NCBI GenBank assembly: GCA_018296165.2
Contig: JACKQL020000006.1
Coordinates: 1-64,000 of the forward strand
DNA length: 64,000 nucleotides
Origin: Termitomyces sp. T153
Taxonomy: Eukaryota > Basidiomycota > Agaricomycetes > Agaricales > Lyophyllaceae
Reading direction: 5' to 3'
Positions 11,301 to 23,801 of the stretch are shown here, piece after piece (position 1 is the first letter of the stretch; every line of letters starts with the position of its first letter). Both the position numbers and the translations under genes were made by a program. The notes under the pieces are model-generated. The model made no database searches. It was not told where the DNA came from and was given only the letters and a program-made list of their open reading frames with translations.

Positions 11301-12063
11301 GGAACAGAGGTTCCTCTTGGGTGTCTACAGACATCATAGTCGCTCCTTGTCTATTCAAAGGTTTGTGATGCGCCGGGTCATTTCCAATGGTGACGATAGC
11401 CTAGAAAACAATACAATGTCAGAAATTACAAAGAAACAATATGGGACTTCACATACCTCAAAGTCACCGTTCATCATATCTGGACTATGTAGGTATTGCC
11501 TGACTTCCACAGGTGGTGAGGATGATAATGGGGAACTGATATGGGACAAAGGCTGAAAGGTTGAATTTCGAAGAAAACATATGTTAGAAATTCTAAAGTC
11601 CGCTCCTTTGTCGAAATGATCACAAAGGACAAAATGAAAACAAAGGACATGACCGCATAAAAATCTGCTTGCTTACCCTCTCAGATGGAAATATCACTTG
11701 TTTCCTTCCTTGTCGAACCTGCAACGTGCTCATCACTACTGCATATTAATCGTCACGATGGTCAATACTTTGGAACCATTCACCCCTACCACACGCATGA
11801 GTGGCTTTCTTATTCGTGATAGATTGTATGATGTTGACCCAGGGTAGGACTATACAACGCTTCTTGGTGGGCATTATTATGGCGTGTTGCGTATACAACC
11901 TATCACCAAGAGAGTTCAATGTCAAACCAATTATTGCGGGAGGTGACCACACCTCGAGTTTATCCTCGCCAACCACAAAGTCCAACCCCATATCCACCAT
12001 GCCCTTGTCACTGTCACAGGTGACCATGGAATAGCTCAGTTCCATCTGTTTTTCAAGAACCAT
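8348..12063 (-). pseudogene. Orphan gene B, long coiled-coil protein
   Basis: A multi-exon minus-strand gene. The N-terminal exon (12063-11746) contains VWSPPAIIGLTLNSLGDRL and ends near FQSIDH. A linker with a basic KKRRRGNEE patch follows. From about 11.1 to 9.2 kb come many short exons, each coding heptad-rich coiled coil (for example KTIELEDSAEQVARLQAYAD and LSTLQETHQNTLEQLGSVK). A Ser/Pro-rich C-terminus ends at 8348. The regularly spaced introns of about 50-60 nt within the coil suggest growth by exon duplication. In-frame stops are TGA at 10281-10283 and possibly TAA at 11746-11748, both C-to-T compatible. Further 5' exons up to about 12.29 kb are possible. The function is unknown. Confidence 0.6.
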
Positions 12064-12424
12064 GTGAACTTACCAGTTAACCGTCAAATTTTGCCATGGG
12101 CAGCAGGGAGCTGGCGAGGCAACATTTTTGTCTTGAAAAAGGGGAAAGAAAAAGAATTTGTAAACATCCAAGCTATGGATAACACTCTTGCCAACTTTGC
12201 CGTGCGTTGGTATGTATGGGCCTTTCATCAATCTCTTTCATGTGAGTTGATTTGGAAACCACTAGTTTTGTAGGCAGAGCGCATCAGGGTCAACTCTCTA
12301 TCCCCAAAAACTTAACGTTCCGTTTCCCTCAACGGATACAAATGGATTAGAATATAGAATACAGCTTCACATACACTTTATATACACATGTAATAATAGT
12401 ACTGATACCCTTGAGATGTGACTT

Positions 12425-15150
12425 TCATGACTTTGATAAGTACTGTTCGATGAATGATCGGGACCATGACTCCATAGTGTCTTTAATACGACAAATCTCT
12501 TTGTTGCCATGTAAGAGATTGCACCATTTCTTTGAGCTGATGGGCCCTCAAGAATTTGTTTGAGAACTAGTATTCGTGATCTCAGCCAGTCGTCTAGAGA
12601 GGGTATGCTCGCGATTTCCACTCCAGCGTCCATATTCTTCCCTGCTAGCTTCAGAGGTCTTCATTGTGGGAAACCAGGAACGGAGCACTGTTTGATGACC
12701 AAATCCTAAAAGAAAGTGAGAACCGGAAATTTGATAACAGAAGAAAAATCTCACCAGTGTAACATACATACACACCAGAAATAAGGTTGAACTCCAATTC
12801 AGTCAAAGTGTCATTGATGAATCTTCTATTGGTTTTTGGGTCGCGAACTCTGAGCATTGTGTTTGGGACCGATGACCAACCCATAGGACCTTTAAGGACT
12901 GTTGAAAAACTAACGACAGACGCACTCAATCGCCAAATTAAACCCCCTTGCATCAATGCAGCGCACACACAAGGTTGATTCAAAAGGGACTCCTGTTGCC
13001 TCAGATAAGAATTGTAATCCTCCATCCCAAACGACGAATCAGACAATTGCATAGGTAGGACACAGGTGGCAGGGATTGGCGTGGTGCTCTAGAAGCAAGT
13101 TCAAGAGGAAGACAAGTTCAAAATGGGATTCCATGCTGGAAGAGATACTCCGCAACATCTGACTCACGAAGCTGAGAATCAAGGCGACACACCATCAATG
13201 CATCCGCCACAGTAGTCAATGTCAGCTTCCACGGCATTTCAGATTTGTCCTCAAAGTCAAACATGTACAGTAATTGAGACTGATCGTCATCATTGACAAC
13301 GATGCATAAGTATTTGGACCGCTTGGACATTGACAGAGAGACACGGCTTCAAACGTTGAAATCGCACTCATCATCCTTGGGTTTTTGTCCTGTGATAATG
13401 CCTTCCAAGTAAGACCTTGCCAGAGCTGCACATGGAACTGCCATAATGTGAGGCTGGCACTCAACCAATCCCAAACCTAGCCAACAAACAAGTTGACTGG
13501 CTTCTGCTGCGCTTGCCAGTGAGGGGTGTGAGGATGGAAGAGGAAGAGGTGGAGTAAAGCCATAGTGTAAGACGAGAATTTCCGAAATTTCCTGTTGCAA
13601 GATGTCAATTGACCTGGAGTCTGACAATGATGACGGAATGGGTATGGGCTCCGACAACAATTCAGGCAACACTGGCGATTCTGGCACCACTGGCTCTGAA
13701 AGAATGACAGCGTGCTGGAGGGGATGAATGTGGGGCATGTCGAGGTGTTCAGATTCCGAAAGATGCGCTGGCTGATCTGAAGGACTGAGAACCCTTGGGA
13801 CCTTAGTATTATCATCTGGAGGCTCGAGTGTATTGCAGGAATTGGTTGATTCTTCTGGGAAAGCATAAAATTCCTGAAACTCGGCCTCGTAATCACAATC
13901 GCTAGGACCAAATTCCTCGCAGCAATCCCACTCATTTGAGAATGAATCGTAGCGCTTCTGTGCCTCACTATATTGTCCGAGTGTATCTGCTCTATCCACC
14001 TTGCGCACTTGAACGTGGCACCACACATTTTTGTCCTCCTCGCTACGAGACCATTCAAAGACTTGAGCGCTGACTGTTGGTGGCCATCGCTCTCTGTTCA
14101 AACGGGTCTGTCAAGCAGCAGGAGTCTCAGACAAGAGATGTCGATTGTTACGCTTGTCTTGAGCAGAAAGAAAAGCTTCATACTCAGGCCGTTTTGTCGT
14201 CTGCGTGGATGGGTGGAGTTGTTTGCTCAGTGTGCGTGTCTCATGCACAGGATTGGTCAAAGCCAGCACCGTACGCTGCATCTGGCTCGCAGTGGGTGCC
14301 AAATAAGTGAGGGAAGAGATGGCCACCTCTTTAGAACCCCAACAATACCAGACCAGAATGTTGTACTTGAGAAACCACTCTATAGCTGGTTGCCTTGTGT
14401 CTTTACTGGTTATATCAAGGAATATGCCGGCGCGTTCGGTGTTTGGGGAGAAGTCGCAAACTGTCAAAGCCTGAAGCGCGTCTACTGTTTCGATTGGGAA
14501 ACCATTATTGCAAAGTGCAACTTGCCAATATACATCGGTATCAGTTGCGTTGGCTGACTTGGCTTTAGCAATGAGATAGGACAGCAATCCCATCCAAATC
14601 GAAAACCAGTCTCTAGCCTTATAGATTCGAGACAAAGTATGCCCATAGCTGTAGTGTCCATCAACATAGCCCATAGACCAGGGAGAGAAGGGGCAAACTA
14701 CCGAAGCCTCGAAGTTCTTGGCTAGGATAGTTGTCGCACAATTCAGCCACCAATCTAACTTGACCGAGGAATCCTTAATTTCTGAAGGTAGAACAAACTG
14801 GTCTTGCCCATCTTTAACATGTTCCAAGCTTGGAACTTTGGCAAGTCGTTTGAAAAGAGGACCGGTATATGAAGGTTTACGGGAGACAAATGCAAGCCAT
14901 CCATATGCCTCTGTCCACCAGAAAGGCTCGGTAAAATCATCTGTACAAGAAGTCTTGCTTTGAAAGATGCTATACTCCGTTCCAATTTTGGGATCTTGAG
15001 GTGGGAGAGAAATCAAGCGACTGCAGTTTGGCAAATAGTATAAATCACCCTGATAAACAACAATGTTTCCAGAACTTTTATCCAATCTATAAAGTTGGTG
15101 TTAACAATGCTCAGCAGTATATTGAGTTGCAAAACTTACTCTCTATTCAT
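12425..15150 (-). pseudogene. Orphan gene A, large unknown protein
   Basis: Exon 1 is only 11 nt (ATG at 15150). An intron with gtaagt at 15139 follows, and exon 2 starts at 15086. The frame then runs about 650 codons to near 13.16 kb, with FSPWSMGYVDGHYSYGHTL in the first half and a Pro/Ser/Glu-rich middle. Downstream exons continue with RLSASVVSFSTVLKGPMGW and SWFPTMKTSEASREEYGRW, ending at 12425. Three TGA codons interrupt the frame (14111-14113, 13349-13351, 12548-12550), each at a place where Arg (CGA) would fit. I recall the pattern as a family found only in Agaricomycetes, often next to transposons; no catalytic motif is seen. The repeat-motif array lies directly upstream at 15.3-15.4 kb. 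Confidence 0.68.
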
Positions 15151-15880
15151 TGTTTCTGTCTATAGTTGGTGGGACTCAGATAAAAATGTTACGAAAAATG
15201 CAATTATAGAGAGGTCTGGGCAAGTACCAAGCCTTGCAACAGAAAGATGATTATAATGAGGTGGATAAAATTCCAGAACACTAGTATATGGGGATAATGA
15301 TCAGAGCTTGGAAGAGGGAGTGATAGAGCTTGGGTGAACCCAGAACTCAAGGGAAAGAGAACGAGCTTGGGTGAACCCAGAACTCGTGAGGGAGGGACAG
15401 AGCTTGGATGAAACCAGAGCTCATGGGTCGTTTCAAAAAGCCAAAGTCCGACTTGACTGGTATTTGGTACTTACATAAGCCATCATGGGAACGCAATGAG
15501 CAATAAGTATAATCATAGATAAGATTATGTATGAGCAAGGATGAGCGTCTAGCGATCTCGCAATACCAATTGCATGCAGACTACATATTTTGCAGTATCT
15601 GACATGGGCATGAAGAAAATTTATTTATTTGAGAGTGAAATATACACACAGTGTTCTGTAAGTGACAGACCGCAATTCCAAACAGGGCTATACGATATCA
15701 CACCTCTGCTGGATATGAATGTGTTTCTAACGCTTTACCCGAGCTTGTTGAACGTGATGCAACGTATGCTTAATTTCTATTTAAGATGATACCCATAAAT
15801 GAGAAGTACAAGTATAAACGAATAAATCCAAAACCACCAACCACTCATTCCTCCATCACATATCCGTATCCGCCTTAGAC
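15151..15880. repeat. Motif array and second copy of repeat R
   Basis: No gene is visible. Units of the GGGTGAACCC motif lie at 15328, 15362 and 15400, and 15362-15680 is a direct repeat of 6676-7000. Read toward gene A (minus strand), the units have the orientation GAGTTCTGGGTTCACCCAAG, the same orientation as those upstream of gene H. Confidence 0.7.
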
Positions 15881-16400
15881 GACGCTCTCACACCTCCCAT
15901 GGCCTCCACAGCCATCCGCAACTGCTCCGCTCACCCCACCTCATGAACACGCTCCACCAGTGTATCCAGTACCGACTTTCCTCCTGCCTCGCCCGAATCT
16001 GCCTTGTCGAGAAGCTGAGTAACTCAGTTGCCCAATTCCTGTATCCCGTCTCGCTTGTTTCCCCTTGCGTTTCCCAGGGTGATGGACCAGCGAAGTAACT
16101 GTGCAGTTGTCGAGTGGCGTTAGCCCAGCTACAGCATTGTACATCGTGATGAACTTAGTTGGGAGAGCGGTAAGGATGGCGAGAGACTCTGACTTGAGGA
16201 TAGAGAGCCATTCAAGCTTTACCTTTTCGCAAAGTCGTTGTCGTTTCGATACTTCGAGAGCATGGGGATATATTCTTCGTAGTCAGAAATCAAACGCGAT
16301 ATCCATGTGGTGCTCTAGCACCGTCTGAAATCGTGTCATCAAGTTTTGCCTCTTCGCGACGTCGTTGTCCTCTCCGGCGGGGGCGTCAAATCCATATTCT
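15880..16400 (-). other. Coding-like fragment, unrecognised
   Basis: CpG-rich sequence unlike its neighbours. On the minus strand one frame reads LISDYEEYIPMLSKYRNDND and then, past a possible donor, KLEWLSILKSESLAILTALP and TKFITMYNAVAGLTPLDNC. The codon pattern looks real but there is no start or clean end. A 55-bp segment (16285-16340) is repeated with changes at 16467-16525. It is probably a captured gene fragment; I do not recognise the family. Confidence 0.4.
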
Positions 16401-16739
16401 GCTAACGGGGAAGTACAAGGGGCAGGTCTGGTTGAATTGCAAATATAAGTCTCGATGACCACACCTCGAAGAAATCAAACGTGATATCCGTGTGGTGCTG
16501 CAGCAACGTCTGGAGACCGTGTCATCTACCAAGACGAGTATACCGGAATGGAAACGCGATGACCGAGGATGAGCAATAAGATGATGTTGGCCACAGAATC
16601 TCATATTTGGAAGTGGTCGCCTTAGGTCTTGGAACTTTAGATAACATTGAGTCAGTTCGAGGAATTGGATTATTCACAGGAGGTGAAGACGTACAAAGAA
16701 AAAAACACCGCACGTCCCAAGCATCAGGCTACAAGTCAG

Positions 16740-17625
16740 GAGGAAGTGAGCGAGTTTGGGTTCATGGATTGGAAACTCAAGAGGAAATGAGAGAGTTAGG
16801 GTGAACCAAGAACTCATAAGGGAGTGAACGAGCTTGGGTGAACCCACAACTCGTGAGGAAGGGACCGAGCTCATCAATGGTCGTGACAGGCAAAAGTTCG
16901 AAGTCCAAAACTTTGGCCAGCATTGGACGGTTACATATTCCAGATGAACGATATATATAAGATTCCTTATGAGCGAGGACGAGCGTCGAGCGATCTCACA
17001 ATGGCAATTGCACACAACATCTAGATAGAAGAAAATTGATTGATTTGAAAGCGAATGTCTATAATAGTAATGAGTTCTGTAAGTGACAGACAGTAGGTAC
17101 AAACAACGAACGCAGACCCAGAACTCGCGATGAAGGGACAGAGCTTGGGTGAACCCAGAGCTCATCAATGGTCGTGACAGGCAAAAGTTTGAAGTCCAAA
17201 ACTTTGGCCAGCATTGGACATTCCAGATAAATGATATAGATAAGATTCGTTATGAGCAAGGATGAGTGTCGAGCGATCTCACAATGGCAATAAATGAAGA
17301 TCATTTTATACGAATGCAGAATCAGAACTCACGATGAAGGGACAGAGCTTGGGTGAACCCAGAGCTCATCAATGGTTGTGACAGTCCAACGTCCAAATTT
17401 CAAAGTCCAAACTTTGATGGCGTTTGATGGTTCCGTAATCCAGATGAATGATATAGATAAGATCTGATGTCTTGGAATCATCAAACACGAGCAAAGTCGG
17501 ACTTGAAAACAACCATATGCATGAGCTCTGGGTTCACCCAAGCTCTATCACTTCCCCTTGAGTTCTGGGTTTCACCCAAGCTCTATCACTTCCTCTTGAG
17601 TTCTGGGTTCACCCAAACTCTGGTC
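16740..17625. repeat. Tandem copies of repeat R with an orientation flip
   Basis: Three degraded copies of repeat R follow each other (about 16800-17110, 17125-17310, 17330-17500), each beginning with GAGCTTGGGTGAACCCAG and carrying the GACAGGCAAAAGTTYGAAG block. At about 17515 the motif flips strand. From 17523 to 17620 it reads GAGCTCTGGGTTCACCCAAG three times. No gene is present; the short frames here are spurious. Confidence 0.75.
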
Positions 17626-17810
17626 ATTCTCCCCTCATACTCTAACGTCTCCAAAATCTACCCATTGCAATTGACGTCTCCAAATTCTATCCATTGCATC
17701 CATACGGACCATCTACCTGGCGCACTGATCCACCAGAGTAGGGTCTCCCCTATCCTCTTGCCGAGCTTCAAGTGCCATGTTCATTCCCACCTACGTTACA
17801 ATGATAATAA

Positions 17811-18501
17811 TTAAGTATCTGGGCTTATTCCCCTTCTGTTCATGGCAGCTCGCAAGCGCTCATGGGTAGCCCTCATCTCTTGCCTGTGAGCTGATGCAGC
17901 GCCATTCTTCAGTTTCAACTTCAGCAAGGAAGTTACTGGCCAGCAATTCTTGTAGTCCTTTAGATGAAGCCAGTTCTTGTCCCTCATAATCTGCCGAACG
18001 CATTGAGATGAGGTTATTCAAGCCTCATCTTGAACTGTCCGTGCATACCTCTTTGCATAACTTCTTTATCTCGTTGTTATCCTGCTTTCAATAGCTCTTG
18101 GTCAAATCCAATTTCTTTTTGGCCAATTCATACACATCTTCCTGTTCAGAAAATCAGGTCAATTTGTAAGTTGATCTTGTATGACTGCCCACCGAAAAGC
18201 GTTCAACAGTTTGGATAGTCCAACCAGTCTTGACAAGCTCCGAGCTCAAATTGAACCCACCACTGTTGGGCCTTCCTGGTTCGCCATTGGGCCGGAGAAA
18301 TTTCTTACCCAAACACCTCTGGGAGCGGCGAGGCTCAACCTCAGGTTCTCCATCACTCTCATTTCCAGGGTTATCGCGGTGTAAAATGTAATCACCAAAC
18401 TCCATGCCTGGAGCAGTTGGGGGAAGCGAGGCGGGCGGAAGAACTGTAAACTCGATTTGAGACGCAGTCAAGGGAAAAGGTCTTTCAACATAGAGGTTCA
18501 T
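17811..18501 (-). pseudogene. Gene D, small three-exon unknown gene
   Basis: Exons 18501-18193, 18141-18049 and 17990-17811 are 309, 93 and 180 nt long, all in phase 0. They are separated by introns of 51 and 58 nt with gtgggc and gtatgc donors and cag and gcag acceptors. The product is about 193 residues. It has a hydrophobic, Pro-rich start with PGMEFGDYILHRDNPGNESD and a basic patch (RRSQRCLGKKF). Exon 3 codes IMRDKNWLHLKDYKNCWPVT and a Lys/Arg-rich end. One TGA interrupts exon 2 (18088-18090), again where CGA fits. The splicing pattern makes it a former real gene. The family is not recognised. Confidence 0.65.
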
Positions 18502-18694
18502 TGTAGTTTTCCAGGAAACAGATACATTTCCATCTCCTGGCGCGCGTTATATATAATTCTATTGATTTACAAATGCGCTTTGAGCCTCAAAGCAACAACA
18601 AAGACCTTTGTTTTTTTTGTTACGTAATCGCGCCCAATTTTTGACAAGGGATTATCCACTTCACTCTTGCACGCTATATCCACAGTTCAATCCA

Positions 18695-20685
18695 ATGGCT
18701 CTTGCATCTGTCAGCATCAGTTTCTCATTTTCTACCCTCCTTTTGACCTCTGCCCCTTCCCAGACTTCTGAATACAAGCTTTGGGGTGACCTCAGAGGCA
18801 GCAAAGGCCCAGTTAGCGCTGCGACCTTCACTAACGATTCGAGTATGGTCTTAATAGGAGGTAGGTCTTTCAATTTGCCTTGACTACACAAATTGATCAT
18901 TTCTCAGGCGATGATGGACATGTCCGTGTCTATTCCACAAAGGATCTCTCCTCCCTACAAACCCTCTACGATAAGACGTGGGGCAAAGTCACCGCTCTGA
19001 CTTGTCTCACTATAAATGCTGCTGGTAACAAGGGTGAATCTATATGCGTCGGGACCATTCGAGGATCAATCTGCCTTATTCCCCGTGCAAATTCAACCTC
19101 CGTACGTCATCTCGAGTTGAAATGTCGTCCCTCCCTGATCATGGTCCCAGTGGTTCTCTCAGAGGTATTCCAAGGTCTACAATATCTTTGAGTTCAATGA
19201 TAGCGTTGCCACCCAGGCTTGTGATGATGCTAACCAGCAACTTGTGGTCGCTAGCCATAATGGTACAATCAAATTGTTTAGCATCAGTGCAGGTGGTAAG
19301 TATTGGCAGTTATGTCACCCCATCTTTGTCTAACCCCCGGCAGTTGACATGATGGAATTGTGGGTCATTCCACCTGTGGCTGATGCCATCCCCGCAAGCC
19401 TCAAGTTCTTTGGTGCTGGTAGCCAAAATATACTGCTCACCAAGATTGAAAACGGCGAAATGTAGGTGTATCTGAACGGTCAACGTTGAATCCAAGTTTA
19501 CCCTTTACAGCCTTTGCATCGATGCTCAAACCTCCAACCAGCTGTGGCAAAAGCATTTAACAAGTGCAATGTGTGCTTTTTCTCACCGTTGTCCTCCGCA
19601 TTATTGACTGCCTCTTCCAGAGGTCATGCCGCCCTTTTGCCTGGCAAAGACCTCTTGTTCACTCATAATCTCACCCAAGGCCACTTTCAACTCCACCGAT
19701 TTCCTGGTACTCCAGCCAAAGCAATACCAGGCATTACATCTACCCGGTGTAGAATCATTCAAGGAGTATTTGCAGAAGAAGGCAAAATTATCGTGTGCGG
19801 CAGCAATCATGGAATGGTCTACGTGGTAGACACGGCGACTTGGGAAATATTGCAGAAGTTGTCTGGATCTGGTGAGTTATATAACCCTGGTTGATGATTT
19901 GTGCTCATGGTATCTTAGGACTCATGCAAGTCATTGCAGTCGCCAAACATGAAGATGGGTATGATATGATTGTAGGTGGCTCCAGTTTGGGAGGTTTTGA
20001 GGCGTATATGTGGGTGAAAGAGGTGCGTAGTTCTGATTCACTATCAAGTCTGCATTCACCAACTTGTCATCTAGCCCTTCGAAAGTGCCAATGAACCGCT
20101 TGCAACGGGCTTCACGGTGGTTTATGCAAAGTGGTTCTCTATTGCGAAACAAGCCACTTACTGCGTGCTCTATGCCGCTGTGTTATTGCGGGTACTGTTT
20201 CCAACGATGGCTGTCCCCTTCGTCAATGTTTGTTTACTTGCCCCTCCCTCGATATCTTTTTGTGTACTAAATTCGCACTCCCTAGCCCATCCCCGGTGTC
20301 AGAGTGCTAACCGCGCAGCTTTTCAAGTCAAACGCTCAAGATCTTGCCACCCACCATTGTGCGGCTCCAGACGCTTTTGCTCAACCCGTTGAACATACGG
20401 TGCTCTCCCCCATTATTTCTGTAGATAGTAATATCGCAGAGCAAAGTGCGAGTCCGGTCACCCTCTCGTATGTTATCCAGGCGGTCGGTGCCCAATCTTA
20501 CACTATGATCCGGACCATCACTAGTGCACAGGCCAAAGAGGTCTCCACAATCACTTGATTTGTTACGGTTACTCGCCCGATGGCGGAGAGTTTTACTACC
20601 ACAAAGTTGGAGTTATCAGAGGAAGAGTCTGCCGAGGTGGATGATGTAGAAGTGCCGTTTCACATTGTTGATCTCAATATCTGAT
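18695..20685 (+). pseudogene. Gene E, WD40-repeat protein with C-terminal membrane helix
   Basis: At least eight exons: 18695-18860, 18908-19101, 19163-19295, 19344-19461, 19511-19570, 19621-19871, 19919-20022 and from 20075. They join in consistent phase through introns of about 47-60 nt. The product shows beta-propeller-like blades, including VSAATFTNDSSMVLIGGDDG followed by HVRVYS, ACDDANQQLVVASHNGTIKL, and FAEEGKIIVCGSNHGMVYVV. After the blades comes a hydrophobic segment, near YCVLYAAVLLRVLFPTMAV. The 3' part is broken: the intron near 20.23-20.31 kb does not join in phase, and a TGA at 20556-20558 precedes an acidic tail ending at 20685. WD40 propellers bind other proteins; no partner can be named. 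Confidence 0.65.
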
Positions 20686-21191
20686 TGTATTTTGTTACCT
20701 TTGAAAAATTTGAAAATGAAGTTGTATGAGGTACCGAACTTCTCATCATGTGAATATTAATGAGTATCTGTTCTTTGTTATCACATGTATCACGCCCCGC
20801 ACATGTACAGGAACTTGCAAAACTCTTTGTCTTTCTGGGGACAAAGAAAATGACTGCCTAAAAGAGTCCAATAGCAATCAGTATGCTTATCGTTATCCCC
20901 GCTTGGCACATGTTTGATTTCGACTCCTTACATAGATTTTCTTGGAGGCAGGCCCAGGCTGCAGTTACAGCCCTTCCTTTCATATGTGTGAAATGTGCCA
21001 ACTAAGCTATAATTTCGAAGGGGACAGGGCACAGGGTGCAGGAGGTTCTCAATTGTTTCCACAGAGCATTGTATGGCAAACCTTTGTCATACTAATTGAT
21101 GTTTCCATCAGATGTTATCTCGCTTAGTCTGCATATTGATTTCGTCTCTTGGCTACTTACAATCGCCTCCCTCCCTTTTACTACCTCTTCA
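20686..21191. other. Spacer with no recognised feature
   Basis: About 500 bp between the WD40 gene and the transposase. No ORF of note, repeat copy or clear transposon terminus was found here. Confidence 0.5.
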
Positions 21192-23412
21192 ATGTTGCCG
21201 AAAGACAAAATCTGCACTTGCACAAAATTCAAATGCCATCTGAATTGGCTTCCAGACAGCACCTGTGGCACCTTGGTTGATGCCAGGACACTTCAAAATC
21301 ATGAAAAGGAGGACAAGGCTCAGAGATTAGGTGATCGTGCCTTAGCATACAAAGCATGAGCCTTGAAGGCTCATGAAGCTGAGATAGCAATTGCTATGAA
21401 CAATCTTTTGCTGAGCAATATTGCAGCGCATCCAGCAACGTTTCCACCTGTAACCAGTGATAAGCCAAATTTACCAATTAACAGGGCGAGCAAACTCGTT
21501 GCTGGTCTCAACGAGATTGAGGGTGTACTTGAAGCTTTGCGCACCAAGGTGCAAGTGATTGGTTTGGCTCCGTTTCACGCAGGTGACCGTATGTTCGCGG
21601 ACAAGCTTATGGCGCTAGAATCGATCAAGCAAACTTTAGTTGAGCAAACTATGCGTTTATGTACTATTGGAAGAGTCAAGACTCCTGCCGTCATGCACAT
21701 GCATGGCATTGTCGACACCCTATGGCAGGATGTTCAGCGCTTTCTCGACGAGACGACGGAGTCATGGACAAATGCGCTAGACACATGAATTGCAGAGCCA
21801 CTGGCACTCACACACAGTCAATCCGACACAAGTGAGTCACCATTGGCAATGTGCATGAATTGTTCTCTGATTCTTTCTTCCTCAGGTGACCATTTTTTCC
21901 TCAGCTTTAGCAAAGTGGTACCTTTCCTCCAACTTGTGGTCTTCATGATCACCGTCTGCCATGTTGTCCTACGCCTTCCTCGTAGGGGAACTGTCTGGAT
22001 ATTCCAGATGTGCAGTAAAATCATAAGCAACGCTTTTTCCTTTCTCCCATCTATTCCGCATCCCATTGCTGGCGTCCTTGATAAATTTCCTGTCAATATT
22101 CACACCACTATGAAACCCCTTTGCATAGAGGGAAAGTCCTTGGTTTACGCTTCCTGTCCAAAGTGTCATGCAATTTACAGGCCCAAATTCCCCGACGTTA
22201 AAGCAGGTGATCACAGCAAAGTACCTGTCTACCCCTTACAGTGTGACGCCGTTTGGCATGGTGTTCTCTGCAAAGAATTGCTTGTTCATCTTAAGTCAAT
22301 AGGAACCCGCCGACTGGACATCTACGTTCCCATCTGGCCTTACGTTGTATTTGACTTTAAAGATTGGTTTTCCAGGTTACTCTCGCAAGAATCATATGAA
22401 AAAAAGATGGATCAGGCTTGGAAGTGGATGGAAATGCCTTCTGATGGAATACTAAGGGACATCTTTCAAGGTTCTGCTATCCAAAATTTCAAAGGCCCCG
22501 ATGGAAAATCTCACTTTAGCGTCTATGGAGGTGAAAATGCTGGTCGTTACCTTTTCTCACTCAGTGTGGATTTCTTCAACCCTTTGGGCAACAAACAAGC
22601 CAGAAAGAAGATCTCTATTGGCATGATATGCATTGCATGCTTGAATTTACCTATCGAGGAACGGTATAGACCAGAGAACATGTTTATCCACATCATTCCT
22701 GGCCCCAAGGAACCTGAGGCCCAACTGGACGGAATGAACCCATACTTGCGCCCCATCATCGATGAATTCTTGGATCTCTGGTCAGGTGTTGCCTTTAGCC
22801 AGACTGCCGACTTCCCTTACGGTCGACTGATTCTGTGTGCCATTGTTCTCGTAATTTGTGATCTCATGATGGTTCAAAAAGTTGGAGGCTTTACTTCAAT
22901 CCATCACGAGTACTTTTGTTCCCGCTGCTGGTGCAACAGGACATCTCACAAACTCAGCAATTTTGATGTTAAATGCTGGAAATTCCGAACTGATGAAGAA
23001 TGTTGAGACTTGGCTGAGAACTACTTCTTGGCTTCTTCTCCAGAAGAGGCATCTGCTCTTGTTGGCAAATCGGGTTTGCGATGGACCAAGCTTCTCCGGC
23101 TTCCATACTACAAGGCATCAACATACCTTGTTGTCGATGTTATGCATAATCTCTTTCTCGGTTTGATTAAAGAGCACTTCCAGAACATCCTTGGTTATGA
23201 CCCCAACAATAAGAAGCGCAAGACCAAGAAGGGAGCTCCAGCAAAGTTGACTGTGGTGAATTTTCACTACAATGAAGCCAATCCCGAGCCGGATTCAGAG
23301 ACTGAGCCAAAGGTTTTCAATGATGTATATACGTTTCGCCGGTGGCTTCAACGGCCCATCAATTTCAGCGCTGAAGGCCCGGCTTTTGATAAAGCAGTCA
23401 AGAGATGGAGAA
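21192..23412 (+). mobile_element. Tnp2-type (CACTA-like) transposase remnant
   Basis: One frame runs from an ATG at 21192 (MLPKDKICTCTKFKCHLNW, a Cys-rich N-terminus) to about 23412. It contains blocks typical of fungal Tnp2 transposases: LQCDAVWHGVLCKELLVHLK, the catalytic-core region VYGGENAGRYLFSLSVDFFN and MICIACLNLPIEERYRPENM, a Cys/His part HHEYFCSRCWCN, and LRLPYYKASTYLVVDVMHNL plus FLGLIKEHF. Three stops in frame are all TGA (21357-21359, 21786-21788, 23004-23006). The C-terminal third is missing where an antisense gene takes over. TAGTG at 23873-23877 could be the end of a CACTA element, but no matching CACTA end was found on the left. Confidence 0.78.
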
Positions 23413-23801
23413 ATGTCACCACCAGAGTCATTTGACTTTGCAGCCATGATGTCCAGAGCCCTAGCAAGCATTCCTACCATCACCTTGTCCTTGGGGGATA
23501 TTAGTTCAGCTAAGCATAGCCACCTCTCACCATCTGTTGCATTCTCTATTACTGCTGCCCTTCCTCTCTGCCTCTTGCATTCATTGTCTATCTCTTGCAT
23601 TTGCTTGGCTCAATCAAGCTGTCTTTCCTCCTCCTGTTCTCCAGTTTCTTTCTGCTTTGACATTCTGATTTCTCTCCTGGCATAGTTAGTGATTTTTGTG
23701 CTTCTCATGGAGGTCCCCCTGCTCAGTTCTTGAGAAGAATGTTCACTTTGTTGTGTGTTTTTGGCCATGGCAGCTCTCCCATTTGCTCTGGGTGGTGCCA
23801 T
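23413..23801 (-). pseudogene. Gene G, basic/charged protein antisense to the transposase
   Basis: The frame starts at 23801 with MAPPRANGRAAMAKNTQQSE and runs through a highly charged, helix-forming stretch (KQKETGEQEEERQLD), a TGA at 23610-23612, then MQEIDNECKRQRGRAAVIEN and KDKVMVGMLARALDIMAAK. Coding character fades at about 23.41 kb, where the transposase frame ends. It may be the second gene of the same element, placed tail to tail with the transposase, with an internal deletion joining the two. The family is not recognised. Confidence 0.45.

Noticed and set aside
6080..17625. CRISPR array from the short motif repeats
   Set aside because: The organism is a eukaryote, spacing is irregular, units are degenerate and no cas-like gene is present.
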